Translations under genes and position numbers: made by a program
Assembly: GCA_016508695.1 (NCBI GenBank)
Contig: VNKQ01000013.1
Span: 310,001-374,000, forward strand
From: Hyphodiscus hymeniophilus
Lineage: Eukaryota; Ascomycota; Leotiomycetes; Helotiales; Hyphodiscaceae
Length of the DNA: 64,000 bases
Direction of reading: 5' to 3'
Notes under the pieces: generated by a model
What the model was told of the DNA's origin: nothing
The model's input: the letters and a program-made list of their open reading frames with translations, nothing else
The model's database searches: none
Part shown: in pieces, positions 35,046 through 46,828 of the stretch
How positions within the stretch are numbered: the stretch's first letter is position 1
How the letters are laid out: the number at the start of each line of letters is the position of its first letter

Positions 35046-37014
35046 ATGGGCTGGCCTTATCATATTTTGGATCTTTCCACAGAGGAAAAGCATCTTCGCC
35101 GAGAGTTGCTTGATCGATATGGCGTCTACGCTCAACTATCAGCACTTGTCCCAATCTTGGCTTTCCAGTTGTACAGATTATGGACCTGGGTGTATTCTGA
35201 AAGAAGTAGAGCCAAGGTGGCTTATTCTGAGATCCCGAGCTCCCCTGTCTCAAAGCATGGAAAATATTCAAGCTCGGGAGCTTTTATCAGGCGTTGGAGG
35301 GGACTACTGTGGTGGGCGGAGGGCGAAGTCAGCAAAGGATGGGGATCGAGAGGGCATTGGATTGCAGCTGGGGCTTGGACTTGCTGGTTGATGTTTTTGT
35401 GTGTTCACCAGACGGGGCATGGTATGTTTTGCCTCATTTATGTCTTATTATCCTTGTCACCCTGATGATTAGGAAAGTTCCTAAACTCCTTCTGGTCATG
35501 GAATGGTTCTTCATCATTCCGAGCACGTTACCGGTTTGTTCCTCAAGAGATCTTCTCCATTAAACTCCTTGCTACGAAGAGGTGATCTACCTTAATTCCA
35601 AGATGGTCGTGTGGGCTCGTGATGAGGACCTCTTGAGCCACTTTTTGCATCCGAAGAGATTGCTAATCCTTTGAGACTAGACTATCTCCATATCACAAAA
35701 CGATTCGGGATCATAGCAGCTTCTCAATTCCCTATCCACTACATGTTTATCATGAAATCACTCTACTCGCCTCTGGCCTTCGTCTTCCGATCCTCTCACG
35801 AGCAACTGAACCCCTGGCATCGCCTCCTAGCTCGCATCATCTACTTCTTTTTGTTGCTACACGCAACTTGGTACCTGAACTTTTTCATTCAAGCAGGCAT
35901 CCTCACTCAACGCCTCACGGCACCAGTTGTAATCGTTGGCCTCCTTTCATTCTCCATGTTGACGATCATTGTAACCACCAGTCTCGAAGCCGTCCGTCGC
36001 TGGTCCTACCGTGTCTTCTTCATCCTACACCTCTTCATCGGTGTAGCCCTCATGCCGCTCCTATTCTTCCACGCCAAACCACTCCGCATCTACGTCGCCG
36101 AAGCACTAGCTCTCTTCATCATCGACGTCATATGCCGTAACTTAGACACGACCACTGGATTCGCAATCATCTCTTCAGTGCCACATACTAAACTCGTACA
36201 ACTTAAGATTCCAGTTCCAGCTTCGAAGATAGCTCGTTTTAAGGAAGCGCCAGGTCAACACGTCTACCTCTCTATCCCACCTGAAAGCACACCGACCAAC
36301 AAATCCACACCCTCCATTCACGACCTCCTCTACAACCCCTTCACTGTAGCCGATGTCACAGAGACTGACATCACGCTCGTTGTGCGTGCCCTGCATGGTC
36401 CTACAACACAAGCTATCAATACACTAGCAAATCTAAAGAAAGCCAGGCCACCGATCAAAATTGAGGGGCCCTATGGCAGTCCTCGCCGATTTCCTAATAT
36501 TGCTGGCCAATATGATAGGATACTACTTGTAGCCGGTGGTGTGGGAGCGACATTTGTCCTGCCAATTTATCGCGATCTAAGAGACCAGATGGAAGCCGAA
36601 GCTAAGAGTCCGGACCGTTTAAAGTTCGTGTGGTCTATGCGGAGCGGAGCTGAGGCATCATGGGCTACTGAATTGGAAACTCAAGGAGCTGAATCATTAG
36701 AAGAGGACGAGAATGTCAAAATCTATATTACTGGCGGTACTATGAGGGATAGAGCATTTGCCCCCGAAGATGGCAGTGTGGAGCTTACAGAATTGCAAAA
36801 CCAGGGTGACGAGCAGATCAAAGCCACTGGAGGTAAAGAAAGACCAGACTTGGTGAATATAGTAGACGGGGTTTTTAAAATGGGGAATGAGGAACGGGTT
36901 GCGGTGTTGGTGTGTGGACCGGATGGTATGTCGAGGCAGTTGCGAGGGCATGTGGGGAAGTGGGTCAGTAAAGGCAGAGATGTCTGGTTCTGGGATGAGA
37001 GTTTTGGGTGGTAG
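35046..37014 (+). CDS. Ferric reductase-like transmembrane oxidoreductase (FRE/NOX family)
   Basis: Plasma-membrane flavocytochrome that moves electrons from NADPH through FAD and haem to external metal. Exons 35046-35421, 35473-35581 and 35676-37014 give 607 residues. An N-terminal membrane helix is followed by the six-helix ferric_reduct core from about residue 130 to 330. Candidate haem-ligand helices include HRLLARIIYFFLLLHATWYL and RRWSYRVFFILHLFIG. The FAD domain has APGQHVYLSIP and NPFTVADV; canonical members read HPFT, so the His is replaced by Asn. The NAD domain has VAGGVGATFVLP and the C-terminal VCGPDGM. The small middle exon supplies GKFLNSFWSWNGSSSFRARY, which is easily missed. 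Substrate (iron or copper) and regulation are unknown. Confidence 0.9.
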
Positions 37015-37411
37015 TCTGGATGGTAATCTGGAAAATTGCATATTCCAAAAATAGAGGTCTGGTTTGGCTGCAGTTCTGAGCCGAGTTAATACTAGACTCT
37101 GACCACAAGTCCCCCAGGTGTATTGTTACCGAGAACGGGACAACGGTGGGGTTCAAAAGGCATGCCAGTGCGTTCGATCGTCACTTAAGATGATGATCGT
37201 GAACGAGCTGAGTGAGGTCCAGCAAGTTTCAGGCGAAAACCGAGAGGATTTACGACGGTGACTTTAGGACCATAGTTGGAGTAACGTTATTTCTGCATGA
37301 CTTTGAGCTACGCTAGCTAGCCATTCTCCTGGTATACCTACCGAACGCCATTATACAACAATTTCATACCATCGTTATCCTCTCACTTCTCCCACTCCTC
37401 CCTCTCTCTAT
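37015..37411. other. Convergent intergenic region
   Basis: Holds the 3' ends of the ferric reductase and amine oxidase genes. No feature recognised. Confidence 0.55.
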
Positions 37412-39679
37412 CTACAATTTGCTACTCTCCTTGACACAGCAAACCTCGCCATTCTGCCCAATGACAGCCTCGCCTGCCTCCTGCGCATGGTTCATGCTGG
37501 CTAGCACGCTCTTGTTGAAGCTTTGCTCGCTGGGCGGCACGTCGATCGCTGGATTCTTGTCGAAAAAGTTGACTGGCTTCAGACTGACCTTGATAATCTC
37601 GCACGGCATTACAGGGAAATCCTCAATGCGCGGAATGTGGTTGATACCGAACTGCACCCAAACAACCGGTTCGGCATCGAGCACATTGTCCTTCCTATCA
37701 GCCCAGCTCCTGACACCGGTGCCTCCTCTCGATTGGTTCGTATACTTTCCTCCCGCATACAACTCACCATCCTTGTGCGATGTGACGTAGATGTTGTGAT
37801 CCGCAAACTCCGCACGCTTGTGGTGGAAGGATTCCTTATCAGCAAGCATTTTCTGGAAAGGCGGGACGTGGATCTTATATGCGACCGACTTGCCGTTAAT
37901 GGGGTTCTTGACGGATGCATTCTGGATTTTGAATGTGCGATTTACGTCGACGTCGAGGTCGTAGCCACCGGCAGTCGTGACGGGGGTTTCGGTAACGGTG
38001 TAGCCAATGCCGTGGGGGTTGAAGTCGGAACGTGGCATTGGGTGTGCTTCATCGTAGACGAGGCGATTGTGGTGGCCGTCGAGCATAGGATCTACGCGGA
38101 GGGAGAAAATGTGTTGGTGGAAGGCGGCCAACACGCCAGGGTGAACGACAGTTCCCCAAGGAACTGAGATTCCTTCATCGATTGGTTGGGTGGACAGGAT
38201 TCCGGTTGCGCGTACCTCGTACGTTATTTCGCCGGCTTGGTTGAATTGGAAAGCGAGAATGTATTCATAGTTTGAGACTGTGATGATGGATTGTAAGACC
38301 AGCTCGCGATTTCGAACAACAGCTGCACGGCCGGTGCGGTAGTTGGTGTGTTTCCACCCAATTCCGCCATCTTGTTCATGGATACAGATGCAATTTGGCA
38401 TTTGCAGAGGCTCGCCCTTGTCATCGTTGAGTACGGCGGAGAGGTAGTGGATCGACCCGAGACAGTCGCATCCCAGTTGAAGATTGTTGGCCATGATACC
38501 TGCTCCAGCGTCGCCGAGATCGAATGCTGCCTTTTTGTGATACGGGTGACGAGGGTCGGCGTATGGAATGTTCATGTCCGACAAAGACAGTCTGTAGAAG
38601 AGAGGCCGGCCAGCATAGTGAACATCGTATAAGACCATGCCCTCTCGGAAGTTGAAACCGACCTTGAACTCCCATTTTTGCCAGGTGACGGCGTGGCCCT
38701 GCTCACTGAAGTTGGTAACTTGGAATGAAGCTCCCTCTGGTTGAACGACGTTCAACGGCTTGAGATCCGTTCGGAGATTGTGAGCTTCGGGAATGTACTC
38801 ATTGGCCGGCTGAACCTTGTACGGTGTAGGTTCCTTAATGGTGTTGTCGACGCCAGTTGGGAGGATATCAATGCGAGTAACTTTCAAAGTCTCGGCACTA
38901 ACCACGGGGGAGATACTGAGTGGCATTGCGTAGTGATTGCTATCTACCTCACCAGAGTTGTTGGGATCACGAACATAGAGGAAACATTGGAACATGCGCT
39001 TCTCGTCGACGAATAGACCGTCATTGATTCCATCAGATCCTACAACTGTCAGCGACAATCCATCGTTTTCACTTGTCTTTGAACTCACCATAGATCCAAG
39101 GATCACTGATGATTACAGTGCCTTCAGGGAGCTGGAGCTTCGCAATCTCGGCCTGAACACCAGCATCCTCCAATGCAATCTTTTCAACAGCAATGATCTC
39201 TTCGCCATCGGCGTTGCTGTGAACGAAGGGCCCAAGTCTTACATTGTGCTCAATCTTGTCCAGACTCAAGTTGACGATAGCCTCGTGAAGTTTGTCCTGT
39301 ATAGCTAACTTCAGCATAATCCCACTTTTGGTGAACCTTGCCTTCTCCGGCTCCATCCAAGGATATCCCCCTTTCTTGTGAACTGTTCTTGGGAGCTTAC
39401 AGTATTGCGAATGTAATAAACGACAAAACTCTTTCTCTCAATGGCAGGGGTCTGTTGTCCAGCATGTTCGGCGGCCAAGAATGGCACAAGTTCAGCTTTG
39501 TCTGGTTCTTGCAACGTAATGGTCTTGAATTGAATATTGGTGTTGCTCGGCCACAGCCCCTTAACCAAGCGCGCAGTCTCAGAAATCTCGTTCGCAGTCA
39601 AAGGACCAAGAGGATGTTGAAATGTAGCCTTTTTGCCACCAACGAATGGGAGAGATACGGGAACTTGTTCCATAGCCAT
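37412..39679 (-). CDS. Peroxisomal copper amine oxidase (TPQ enzyme)
   Basis: Oxidises primary amines to aldehyde, ammonia and H2O2, allowing amines to serve as nitrogen source. Exons 39679-39401, 39296-39089 and 39039-37412 give 704 residues, the normal length. The frame opens at MAMEQVPVSLPFVGG. The N2/N3 domains (DKLHEAIVNLSLDKIEHNVR) are followed by the catalytic domain: active-site base in AFDLGDAGAG, topaquinone precursor Tyr in TVSNYEYI, copper His pair in HQHIFSLRVD, and the final part VMPCEIIKVSLKPVNFFDKN. It ends in ESSKL, a canonical PTS1 peroxisome signal. Conserved residues appear complete. Catalase-rich peroxisomes would handle the H2O2. Confidence 0.95.
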
Positions 39680-40425
39680 GTTGTTGATCAATTGCTCGCT
39701 GACTTTAGAGAAGAAGATGATGTTTGAGGTGAGGGACGGAGGGGTTGCGAATCCTTATATCTTGCGCAGGACCCAGCCGTCTACTCGGGCTAGAATGCTA
39801 TCCTCATTGGTGCCGTTGACCAATATCCAGGCCGGGCCCTTATCGGTGTTGATATTTTGACATTTTGCCCCACCATCAAGCAGCAACCACGGAGCACTTC
39901 CGCATGCACTTGCCGAATACAGCAACGCGGGGAAATGTTAGTCTTCCAATTTTCGTCACGTGTACGGAAGGCCATGACCGCTGATATGGTTGGATATCAT
40001 GCAGCGGCAGTCCCAGGCGGGCACATAATGCCACAAAGTGGAAAAGTTGACGAAAAGTGGGATGGTCTGAATTCCCTTCCCTGCAGAAGATAAGGTGTAG
40101 CGGAACGGATGAAAAACCAGTCGAAGTTCCGGAAACGGCTCTCGGGTAACATACTCATACCCGACCAGATAAATTTCTTTTCCCAGAAGACACTGCTACC
40201 GTCCCCGAACCGTCACGTTGGAAGCCGCCTTGATAGCCGGAGTGCGAGTATGCATCACTATCAAAGTTGAGAGGAGAGTTCCTTGCACACAGGAGTCACA
40301 TGCAATGGATGCTTGCCGATGTGTCGAATCCAAGTTTGCACAAAGTGCACATCTTTCATCGAACCTGCTTGGAAAGCCTTCACGTGGCCATCTGGAAAGA
40401 AGGACTTAGCGTCCTAGGCCTGACA
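39680..40425. other. Region between amine oxidase and HET gene
   Basis: 746 bp upstream of both divergent genes. The HET frame is open back to about 40267, but without a convincing start there. No other feature seen. Confidence 0.5.
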
Positions 40426-42482
40426 ATGCTACGTGCAGCCATGCCTCTGTGCCAGATGTGCGAAGTTATTCCACCCGATCTGTTCAGGAAAGCCAACGCC
40501 AGGGAACGGTTCGTGCATCACCCTTCACTCAAAAGCCTAGAGGCCTCCGCGAAGGCCGGTTGCAATGTTTGCTCCCAGTTCCATACTGCCATCGTCACAA
40601 GCCGCTATCAAAAAGAATATTCTTGTGGTGGGACTGCCGGACCAGATTTTGTCACCAAGCTCAACTCCCAATATACTTATTCAGGGTTACCTCAAAACCT
40701 TGCCAGTAGAGAGGGGCATAAAACGTATCTTTGCATTATGAGATTCAAGTCGCATCATGATGCACCCTGCAATTGGGTGTATGTTCTCACCTACAAAGTT
40801 GGCAGAGATGGGTTTGAGCATCGATTCAACATCGAGTATTCGGGTACAACCACTTTACCATGAGCATAACATCGGCTGATATCCAGCTAGATGACCCAGG
40901 GTCTACGAATCTTCATCCTCTGAGCAGTGCCACTTTTTTCTTGGCAAAAGCTTGGATTGACAAATGCAAGGACGAGCATCCCACTTGCAACATACGCTAC
41001 GATACGACGTTCAAGCCTACGAGGCTCATTGATGTTGGGGAACGGAATGTTTCGCCACGACTAATAGAGACGACTACAACTCGGTCGACGGATTTGCAGT
41101 ATATTGCCCTTTCGCATAGATGGGGCTCATCCATGCCAGACAGTGCCATGACTAAACTTGCAACTATCCGAAAGCGCTTGACGAGAATCCCTGTAAGGAC
41201 GCTTCCAAACTCATTTCGAGATGCCGTCATTGCAACGAGAAGACTTGGTCTCCGATATCTATGGATTGACTCTTTGTGCATCCTTCAAGACTCGCCAGAA
41301 GATTGGCAAAGAGAGAGCGCTTTAATGGGCAAAGTGTATTCGCACAGTTTCTGTATGATTGCTGCTGCTGCGGCAAGCGATAGCTTCGGCGGTTTATTTG
41401 CGCAAGACACCGATTTGCCACTCCTTCCCGCATCGAGAGATATGCCTGAATCTTGTGCTGCATTGCGATCAGCTTGGATAAAACCAAGGGTTGAGAGTTG
41501 GGACGAGCTATTCAATGCCAGCAAATTGAACGAAAGAGGGTGGACGCTTCAGGAGAGAGAACTTTCGCCAAGAATACTCTATTTTACCAAGCACACTCTT
41601 CTCTTCGAATGCAGGAAAGCTCGCAGTACTGGTCCTCTTCTACAGGAGCTTCGTGGCCCAGATTCCGATCGGGAGACGTTTTTAGCACCAAAAGAATATG
41701 TAGCCATGAATTCTAAGAACCGACGATGTTTAGATCAGCCAGCCCCAGAAGATATGACATGGCAATCACGTCGTTCGTTAATCCGTGAGAACCGCTACCT
41801 TGATTGGATGAACATGATTGAGGGCTACTCTGAACGAACACTCTCGACGCCCACTGACAAGTTCCCAGGCCTGTCGGGACTGGCTTCCGAATTCGCATAC
41901 ATACTTGACGACCAATATGTTGCTGGCCTGTGGCGGAGAGACCTTGCTCGGGGATTGTGTTGGAGATGGAAAGAGAACACCGTTACTCATAGACTTTCGG
42001 AAAGATCGAGCAAGATCATGATGATGAATTATGGGCCATCTTGGTCATGGGCCAAGATGATAGTACCGATCAGCTACGATCTTGTCGCCAAAGGAAGTGG
42101 CGGGGCTCAATTAATTGAGCCCAACGCCAACCTGGAGGCTTTCGAACCTCATTTTTTGCATGTAACTACTGTAGCCGAAGGAAAAGACCCGAATGGGACC
42201 CTGGTATCCGCCACAATCCATCTTGAAGGATTCATCTTTCGTGCTAGTCGTTCCAAGACGGGGAATTTGCTAGTATTGGGACAATCGTTGAGAGTGACAT
42301 GGGATTTCTTGCCACAGACAGCTACGACGTACTTCATTCTAAGCCTTGGGGAGACAGGTGCCGGGCTTGTCTTAATTCATACCGAGCTGAACGATAACGA
42401 GTATAGGCGGGTGGGGATTATTCCTACAATCCAAAGAGAATGGTTCAATCAGTCGGACATACAGAAACTCACTTTGGTTTGA
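40426..42482 (+). CDS. HET (heterokaryon incompatibility) domain protein
   Basis: HET domains trigger programmed cell death in non-self recognition; most copies have no assigned partner. Two exons, 40426-40843 and 40900-42482 (56-nt intron), give 666 residues. The ATG at 40441 is an alternative start (MPLCQMCEVIPPDLF). The N-terminal Cys-rich segment (LCQMCEVIPP and KAGCNVCSQF) is the usual HET leader. The core motifs are YIALSHRWG, LRYLWIDSLCILQDSPEDW, NERGWTLQERELSPRILYF and the later GPSWSWAKM. Without the intron the gene looks like two frames overlapping by 4 bp. No NACHT or other effector or sensor domain is attached. It sits between metabolic and unknown genes, with no obvious partner gene alongside. 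Confidence 0.92.
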
Positions 42483-42767
42483 TCTTCACTTGAAGCATTT
42501 ATTCGGAATTATAATTATCATAGCTTGCGAAATCCCAAGCTTCGATGAACTAAGGTTCGCCTGGGTATTCGGGACCTGCCCAGAATGGAAGTCGCCATGC
42601 AACAAACGCACCTTCCAATGTCCATGATATGTTGACATTTTAGCGGAGAAAAAAAGCTACTCTTGGCTCTTACATTCGCTCCCTTTAACTCATGGTTTCT
42701 CAAACTTCCTAAGATCGCTCCGTTCTTCCATAATCATCTGTATCCACCGACTACCTCTCTTAATACC

Positions 42768-45005
42768 ATGAGCTCTCATCATGATCTCCCAATTCACCGG
42801 ATTGAGAGGCCAACCATCATACCACGGTCACCGAGTGTCGTCAATTTCGCATGTCTCGCCCACGACGCCCCTCGAACTTCCCACAAATCGAAGAAACGAC
42901 ATTCGGCATCCTTTGCGAGCGGAGACCAGTCCGAATGTTCCGGTTCCGAGAATAGTCAAATATTATATATGTCGAAGGCGACGAAGAAATCGAGAAAATT
43001 GAGAAGTTCCTTGTCTTCTGTCGGAAATCAAGCAACGCGGGTAATGGAAGGTTCTTCAGGTACTAAGGCAGATGGAGACGAAGACCCAGATAAGCTTGCA
43101 TGGAATGTAACCGATAGGGAGATATTCGAATGGCAATATGTCTGTCGCACAGGTCGTCCTTATTGGTGTGTGCCGGACTTGGAATACAGTCGGTTGAAGA
43201 AGCTGCCTGGACGACTCTGGAATGAATCACCTCCACAATCACCTCCACAATCACCTCCACACTTATGGATGCGGGAAGTCGACCGGAACCCCAAGGAGTT
43301 ATATAGTAAACAGCGTCGGACAGTATCTGACAGCTATCTTGCCGACCAAGATCGCGATGACGACAATCTTGCTCATCTGATCGCTATACAGCTCCTAAGC
43401 TCGTGCTTCACTCTTCCTCCAGATCAAAATGGATTACCCTGGCTAGACTTCAATTATTACAACCCGAAGAGGAGTCCTCGCAACTTGCCTGATCCTAGGT
43501 TGATAAGCTCATTGAGGATGCATACGTATTTCCGATACTCGCCTTGCTTTGGGCATCAAGCTCGCAATACATCGCCTGTCCGTCTTTGGTCTGCCTCTAA
43601 CGATAGGCCTAGCCCAACCTCCTCACTTCCATACTTGGCAACGGGTTTTCACACGCCGGTCATTGGTAGTTCTGGATCTTCACCACGAGGACGAAGAGTA
43701 CACCGACCTGTGAATGGTACAGAAGGCTCTGCGAATGGCTGCTCACCTGAGAACCAATCAGAAGAGTATGTGAAAGCAGCGAGGATACGTAATCTAATTC
43801 CAACGGCATCGGCAAGGCATCGTCGACAAGGGATTGATCGCACGACTGCATGTCCCAAAATTCCCCAATCAAGCCAGTCTTACAGGGGAGGCCGAGATAC
43901 GAAACCCACGCGAATAGATGGGGACAACGACATGCCTGAGATTTATCGTGGAGTACAGTCAAGCCGTCGCTCTCGGTCACCAATAACAAATTACCTTCTT
44001 GAGCCAGTCATTCGATCCGAGCCGCATCATGTCTTCGTCCAACCTGTTAAAGAATTGGTAGTGAAGCGCTGGAAGACAATGCGGAGACGATTTGGGGGTT
44101 CTCTACACTCACCACTGCCAACGGACTCGAGCGAATTCGCGTCGCAGACTCCTTCACCTGGCCTTAGTGATGGTTCAAGTCCTGCAATGAGCAGTGATGC
44201 TAGAACTCGAAGGCGGCGGGCTCAAGAAAGAGGTGATATCCACAGCAGTGGTGATAGCACACCGCATTACAATTCGCCCGCCAGTGGGTTTGGTACTCCA
44301 GATGGGAATGGTCTTCCCAGCCCATTCTGGGTGGATTCAGCTGCTCTATCACCAAGTTCTCGGCTACAAGGTCCTTTGACAGCAGCAGCTACTCTGGTGA
44401 TGTCGGAGACCCAGCCTCCTTTGGCCTCCAGCTTTTCAAACTCCCCAAACTTGTCAGTACGGCCAGAGAGCCCAACTCAACATGAAGTCCTGTCGGCCGC
44501 TACTCCTCAGTCGACCAGCGAGAGCCGACCGCAGCTTCTCATGACGCCTAGCTCGTCATCACAATCTTATACCAATAGGATGCAAAAGCGACAACACAGA
44601 AAAAGTATGCTTTCCGAGGTGCACACCCTGGAAGTTTTGGCCGAAAATGTCCTTGGTGGGGAGTTCGACAAGGAGCCTGTAAACAGAAGTGCCCTCAGCA
44701 TAGCAGGAAATGCACTTGCAAGCCCAAAGGGACAGATTGAGGAGCTAGAAGCTGATATGAACCCGAAAGTTGGGTCCGGGGTCCGGGAAAGCGTCGGTAA
44801 TCCAGTAAGTGCGTTTTCAAGGCGAAGAATGACTACGTCTTCAGAAAACCAAGACAGTCCGAGGCTTTCGAAGAAAAGCACTACCGGCTCGCAGATCTTC
44901 ACACCTAGTAGTGATGGTGTCGAGATTGATGGGTTGCCTGCGGGTCCAAGCAAGGAGCTGTGGTGGGACGGGGAAGGCGAAAGACGAGAACAGACATACC
45001 TCTAA
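42768..45005 (+). CDS. Large fungal protein of unknown function, mostly disordered
   Basis: Single exon, 745 residues from MSSHHDLPIHRIERP; the frame is open upstream to 42663 but with no other ATG. A probable folded part lies at about residues 108-285 (KLAWNVTDREIFEWQYVCRT, WCVPDLEYSRLKKLPGRLWN, DDDNLAHLIAIQLLSSCFTL, RMHTYFRYSPCFGHQARNTS). The rest is Ser/Pro/Arg-rich and probably disordered, with a basic patch VVKRWKTMRRRFGG and a possible C-terminal helix MLSEVHTLEVLAENVLGGEF. Four SPPQ-type repeats (43229-43262) encode a small Pro-rich insertion. I do not recognise the family. Its length and strong coding bias make it a real gene. Both flanks are gene-free for 280 and 230 bp. Confidence 0.8.
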   Translation: MSSHHDLPIHRIERPTIIPRSPSVVNFACLAHDAPRTSHKSKKRHSASFASGDQSECSGSENSQILYMSKATKKSRKLRSSLSSVGNQATRVMEGSSGTKADGDEDPDKLAWNVTDREIFEWQYVCRTGRPYWCVPDLEYSRLKKLPGRLWNESPPQSPPQSPPHLWMREVDRNPKELYSKQRRTVSDSYLADQDRDDDNLAHLIAIQLLSSCFTLPPDQNGLPWLDFNYYNPKRSPRNLPDPRLISSLRMHTYFRYSPCFGHQARNTSPVRLWSASNDRPSPTSSLPYLATGFHTPVIGSSGSSPRGRRVHRPVNGTEGSANGCSPENQSEEYVKAARIRNLIPTASARHRRQGIDRTTACPKIPQSSQSYRGGRDTKPTRIDGDNDMPEIYRGVQSSRRSRSPITNYLLEPVIRSEPHHVFVQPVKELVVKRWKTMRRRFGGSLHSPLPTDSSEFASQTPSPGLSDGSSPAMSSDARTRRRRAQERGDIHSSGDSTPHYNSPASGFGTPDGNGLPSPFWVDSAALSPSSRLQGPLTAAATLVMSETQPPLASSFSNSPNLSVRPESPTQHEVLSAATPQSTSESRPQLLMTPSSSSQSYTNRMQKRQHRKSMLSEVHTLEVLAENVLGGEFDKEPVNRSALSIAGNALASPKGQIEELEADMNPKVGSGVRESVGNPVSAFSRRRMTTSSENQDSPRLSKKSTTGSQIFTPSSDGVEIDGLPAGPSKELWWDGEGERREQTYL
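43229..43262 (+). repeat. 12-bp coding repeat (CACCTCCACAAT)
   Basis: Nearly three perfect copies inside the unknown gene, encoding SPPQ units. Likely length-polymorphic between strains. Confidence 0.85.
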
Positions 45006-45233
45006 CCATTCCTGGCTCCCTAGATTGTAACTAAGTTAGAAAATTGGCAAGACAGTAGGATATCGCAGATCCATAAAACAGTGAACTTGACTGTCCGGGT
45101 ATCGCCGCACCCATCTGCATGCTTGAGCAAGACACCAATGACTTAGTAGTACAAAACAATCCAAACGCCTTTCCATGCCATTACCGCTATCTATGCGCCC
45201 CCAGAATCAAAATCCTCGAGATTAGCTTCATCT

Positions 45234-45994
45234 TTATGCAATGTTCTCATTTCTTTTCAATCCAACCATTTCATACTCCTCAACTCCGTCTCTACCCCTT
45301 CCCCTCCCTCTTCCCCTTCCGTAACCTTGCTCCTCATCCCCGATTTCACTAGGACCTGCTTCTGTGCTATCTCCTGCTCCAGTCCCAGTGTTTTGCGTCG
45401 TACTCGAACTCGACCCGCCGAAGTTTATAGGTCTTAATTCTCGGTATTGACAGGTCCAGACTCCAAGACTAGTCATCATCCCCGCAGATGCGAGTTGGAG
45501 AGCCCACCAGAGCCAGTTCTGGGGTATGGAATGCGAGTAGAGGGATGTGATTATGAGGTGGATGAAATGCAGCGTCAGTGCGAAGTCGGGCACGAGTTTT
45601 GAGCGGGTGATGAGGAGCAGGAGCGTGATTACTCTGTTTGAAATCAGTGTCCTGGCCAAAGTGTCTCTCATCTCTTCAAAGGTTCGCTCGGAAACGGGCA
45701 ATTGATATGGGGCAAGGAAGGCAGGGAGAGGAATAGGCAGACGTACCCAATAAAGCTATTCAAAAGCCATACCAATCCCAACATCCACCCCACCGTCGTA
45801 TCGCCCCTCAGAGTCCTCCAACTCAGCACCAAGTCGAGCGAAAATTTCCTCCCGGCTACCAGCGCAGTGAATAAAATCAATGCTGTCGCGACGGTGTACC
45901 AGATTGTTTGGAGGAGCACGATTTGGGATAGGATCTTGAGTGGTGGGAGTTCGGTCAGCGCGCCAGGTCGGGGTGGGCGGCGACGTCGTGCCAT
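45234..45994 (-). CDS. SYS1: Golgi membrane protein Sys1
   Basis: Four-span Golgi protein that recruits the GTPase Arl3 (Arl-like pathway) to late Golgi. Exons 45994-45747 and 45633-45234 give 215 residues. It begins MARRRRPPRPGALTELPPLK. Spans: LLQTIWYTVATALILFTALV; GWMLGLVWLLNSFIGVITLL; then DFALTLHFIHLIITSLYSHS, the near-invariant Sys1 block; then NWLWWALQLASAGMMTSLGV. The tail has WTCQYRELRPINFGG, typical of fungal Sys1, and a Gly/Arg run. It is divergent from COA6 across 340 bp. Confidence 0.93.
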
Positions 45995-46334
45995 TGTGGC
46001 CGAGGTATGGTACAGGCTATTGCGGAAGCATTTGTGACTCTGTTTTAAGGGAGTGGTAAGCTTTGAAGGGAGATAGGATAGTGAGGCCAGAGGTGGACTG
46101 GATGAGAGCTATGGAGGCGGTGTGCGTTCTGCCACACGTGAGCCGGTGGAAGCTCATGATGCGGATAGCTTGAGCTTCGACTTTGTCTATATTTCCAGAG
46201 AACAAGACTCCTTGGAACAGATCTACTTTTTGACGCCTCGATATACTTCAATTCAGCCTAGAGCAGTGCCCCCTCCAACTTTTGCATCTGAAGCGCATTT
46301 GGAGAGCTTTGAAGACGTCGAGTCAATCATCAAC
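45995..46334. promoter_or_regulatory. Divergent promoter region SYS1 / COA6
   Basis: 340 bp between opposed starts. The COA6 frame is open through part of it as leader (from 46122). Confidence 0.5.
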
Positions 46335-46828
46335 ATGGGACTCTGGAGCTCCTCTGACAAACCTATCCCGCCAGCGCCAAAGATCTCCTCTGATGGCGCA
46401 CCTATAGCACCGGATCGCAGTCAACGCGCGAGGTGCTGGGAGGGGAGGGATGCATACTTCAGATGTCTGGATAAGAACGGGATCGTGGATAGCATCACGG
46501 AGAAGGATAAAGCGGAGAAGGGGTGTGCTGTTGAAGGGAGAGGATTTGAGGCGAACTGCGCGTCGAGTTGGGTAAGTTTTCTTTAACTCTGCACTTTTCT
46601 GGTGGAGTTTGAGGGGCAGATTCTGCATGTTGTGCTATGGAAGTTGCACAGGCAGGTGGAAAAGCTTTGGGAGCAATAGTTGACTGGGTTGTTCCGCAGG
46701 TTACATATTTCAAGAAGCGGAGAGTCATGGAATACCAACGAAACCAAACGCTGGAGAAGCTGAAGGCAGAAGGAGCTACGGAAATGCCGGGACAAATAGG
46801 ACCTCCTGGGCCTGGACAGAGGCCGTAA
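46335..46828 (+). CDS. COA6: Cytochrome c oxidase assembly factor Coa6
   Basis: Mitochondrial intermembrane-space CHCH protein that helps deliver copper to Cox2 (family role). Exons 46335-46571 and 46700-46828 give 121 residues. The start MGLWSSSDKPIPPAPKI is the normal fungal N-terminus; the longer upstream frame is leader. The twin-Cys core is CWEGRDAYFRCLDKNGI, then KGCAVEGRGFEANCASSW, that is C-x9-C and C-x10-C. It is followed by VTYFKKRRVMEYQR, diagnostic of Coa6 against Cox6b. The tail is acidic and Gly/Pro-rich. No cleavable presequence is expected because import uses Mia40. Confidence 0.93.

Noticed and set aside
46122..46334. Longer COA6 start at 46122
   Set aside because: Coa6 proteins start at MGLWSSS in fungi and the extension does not look like an import signal.
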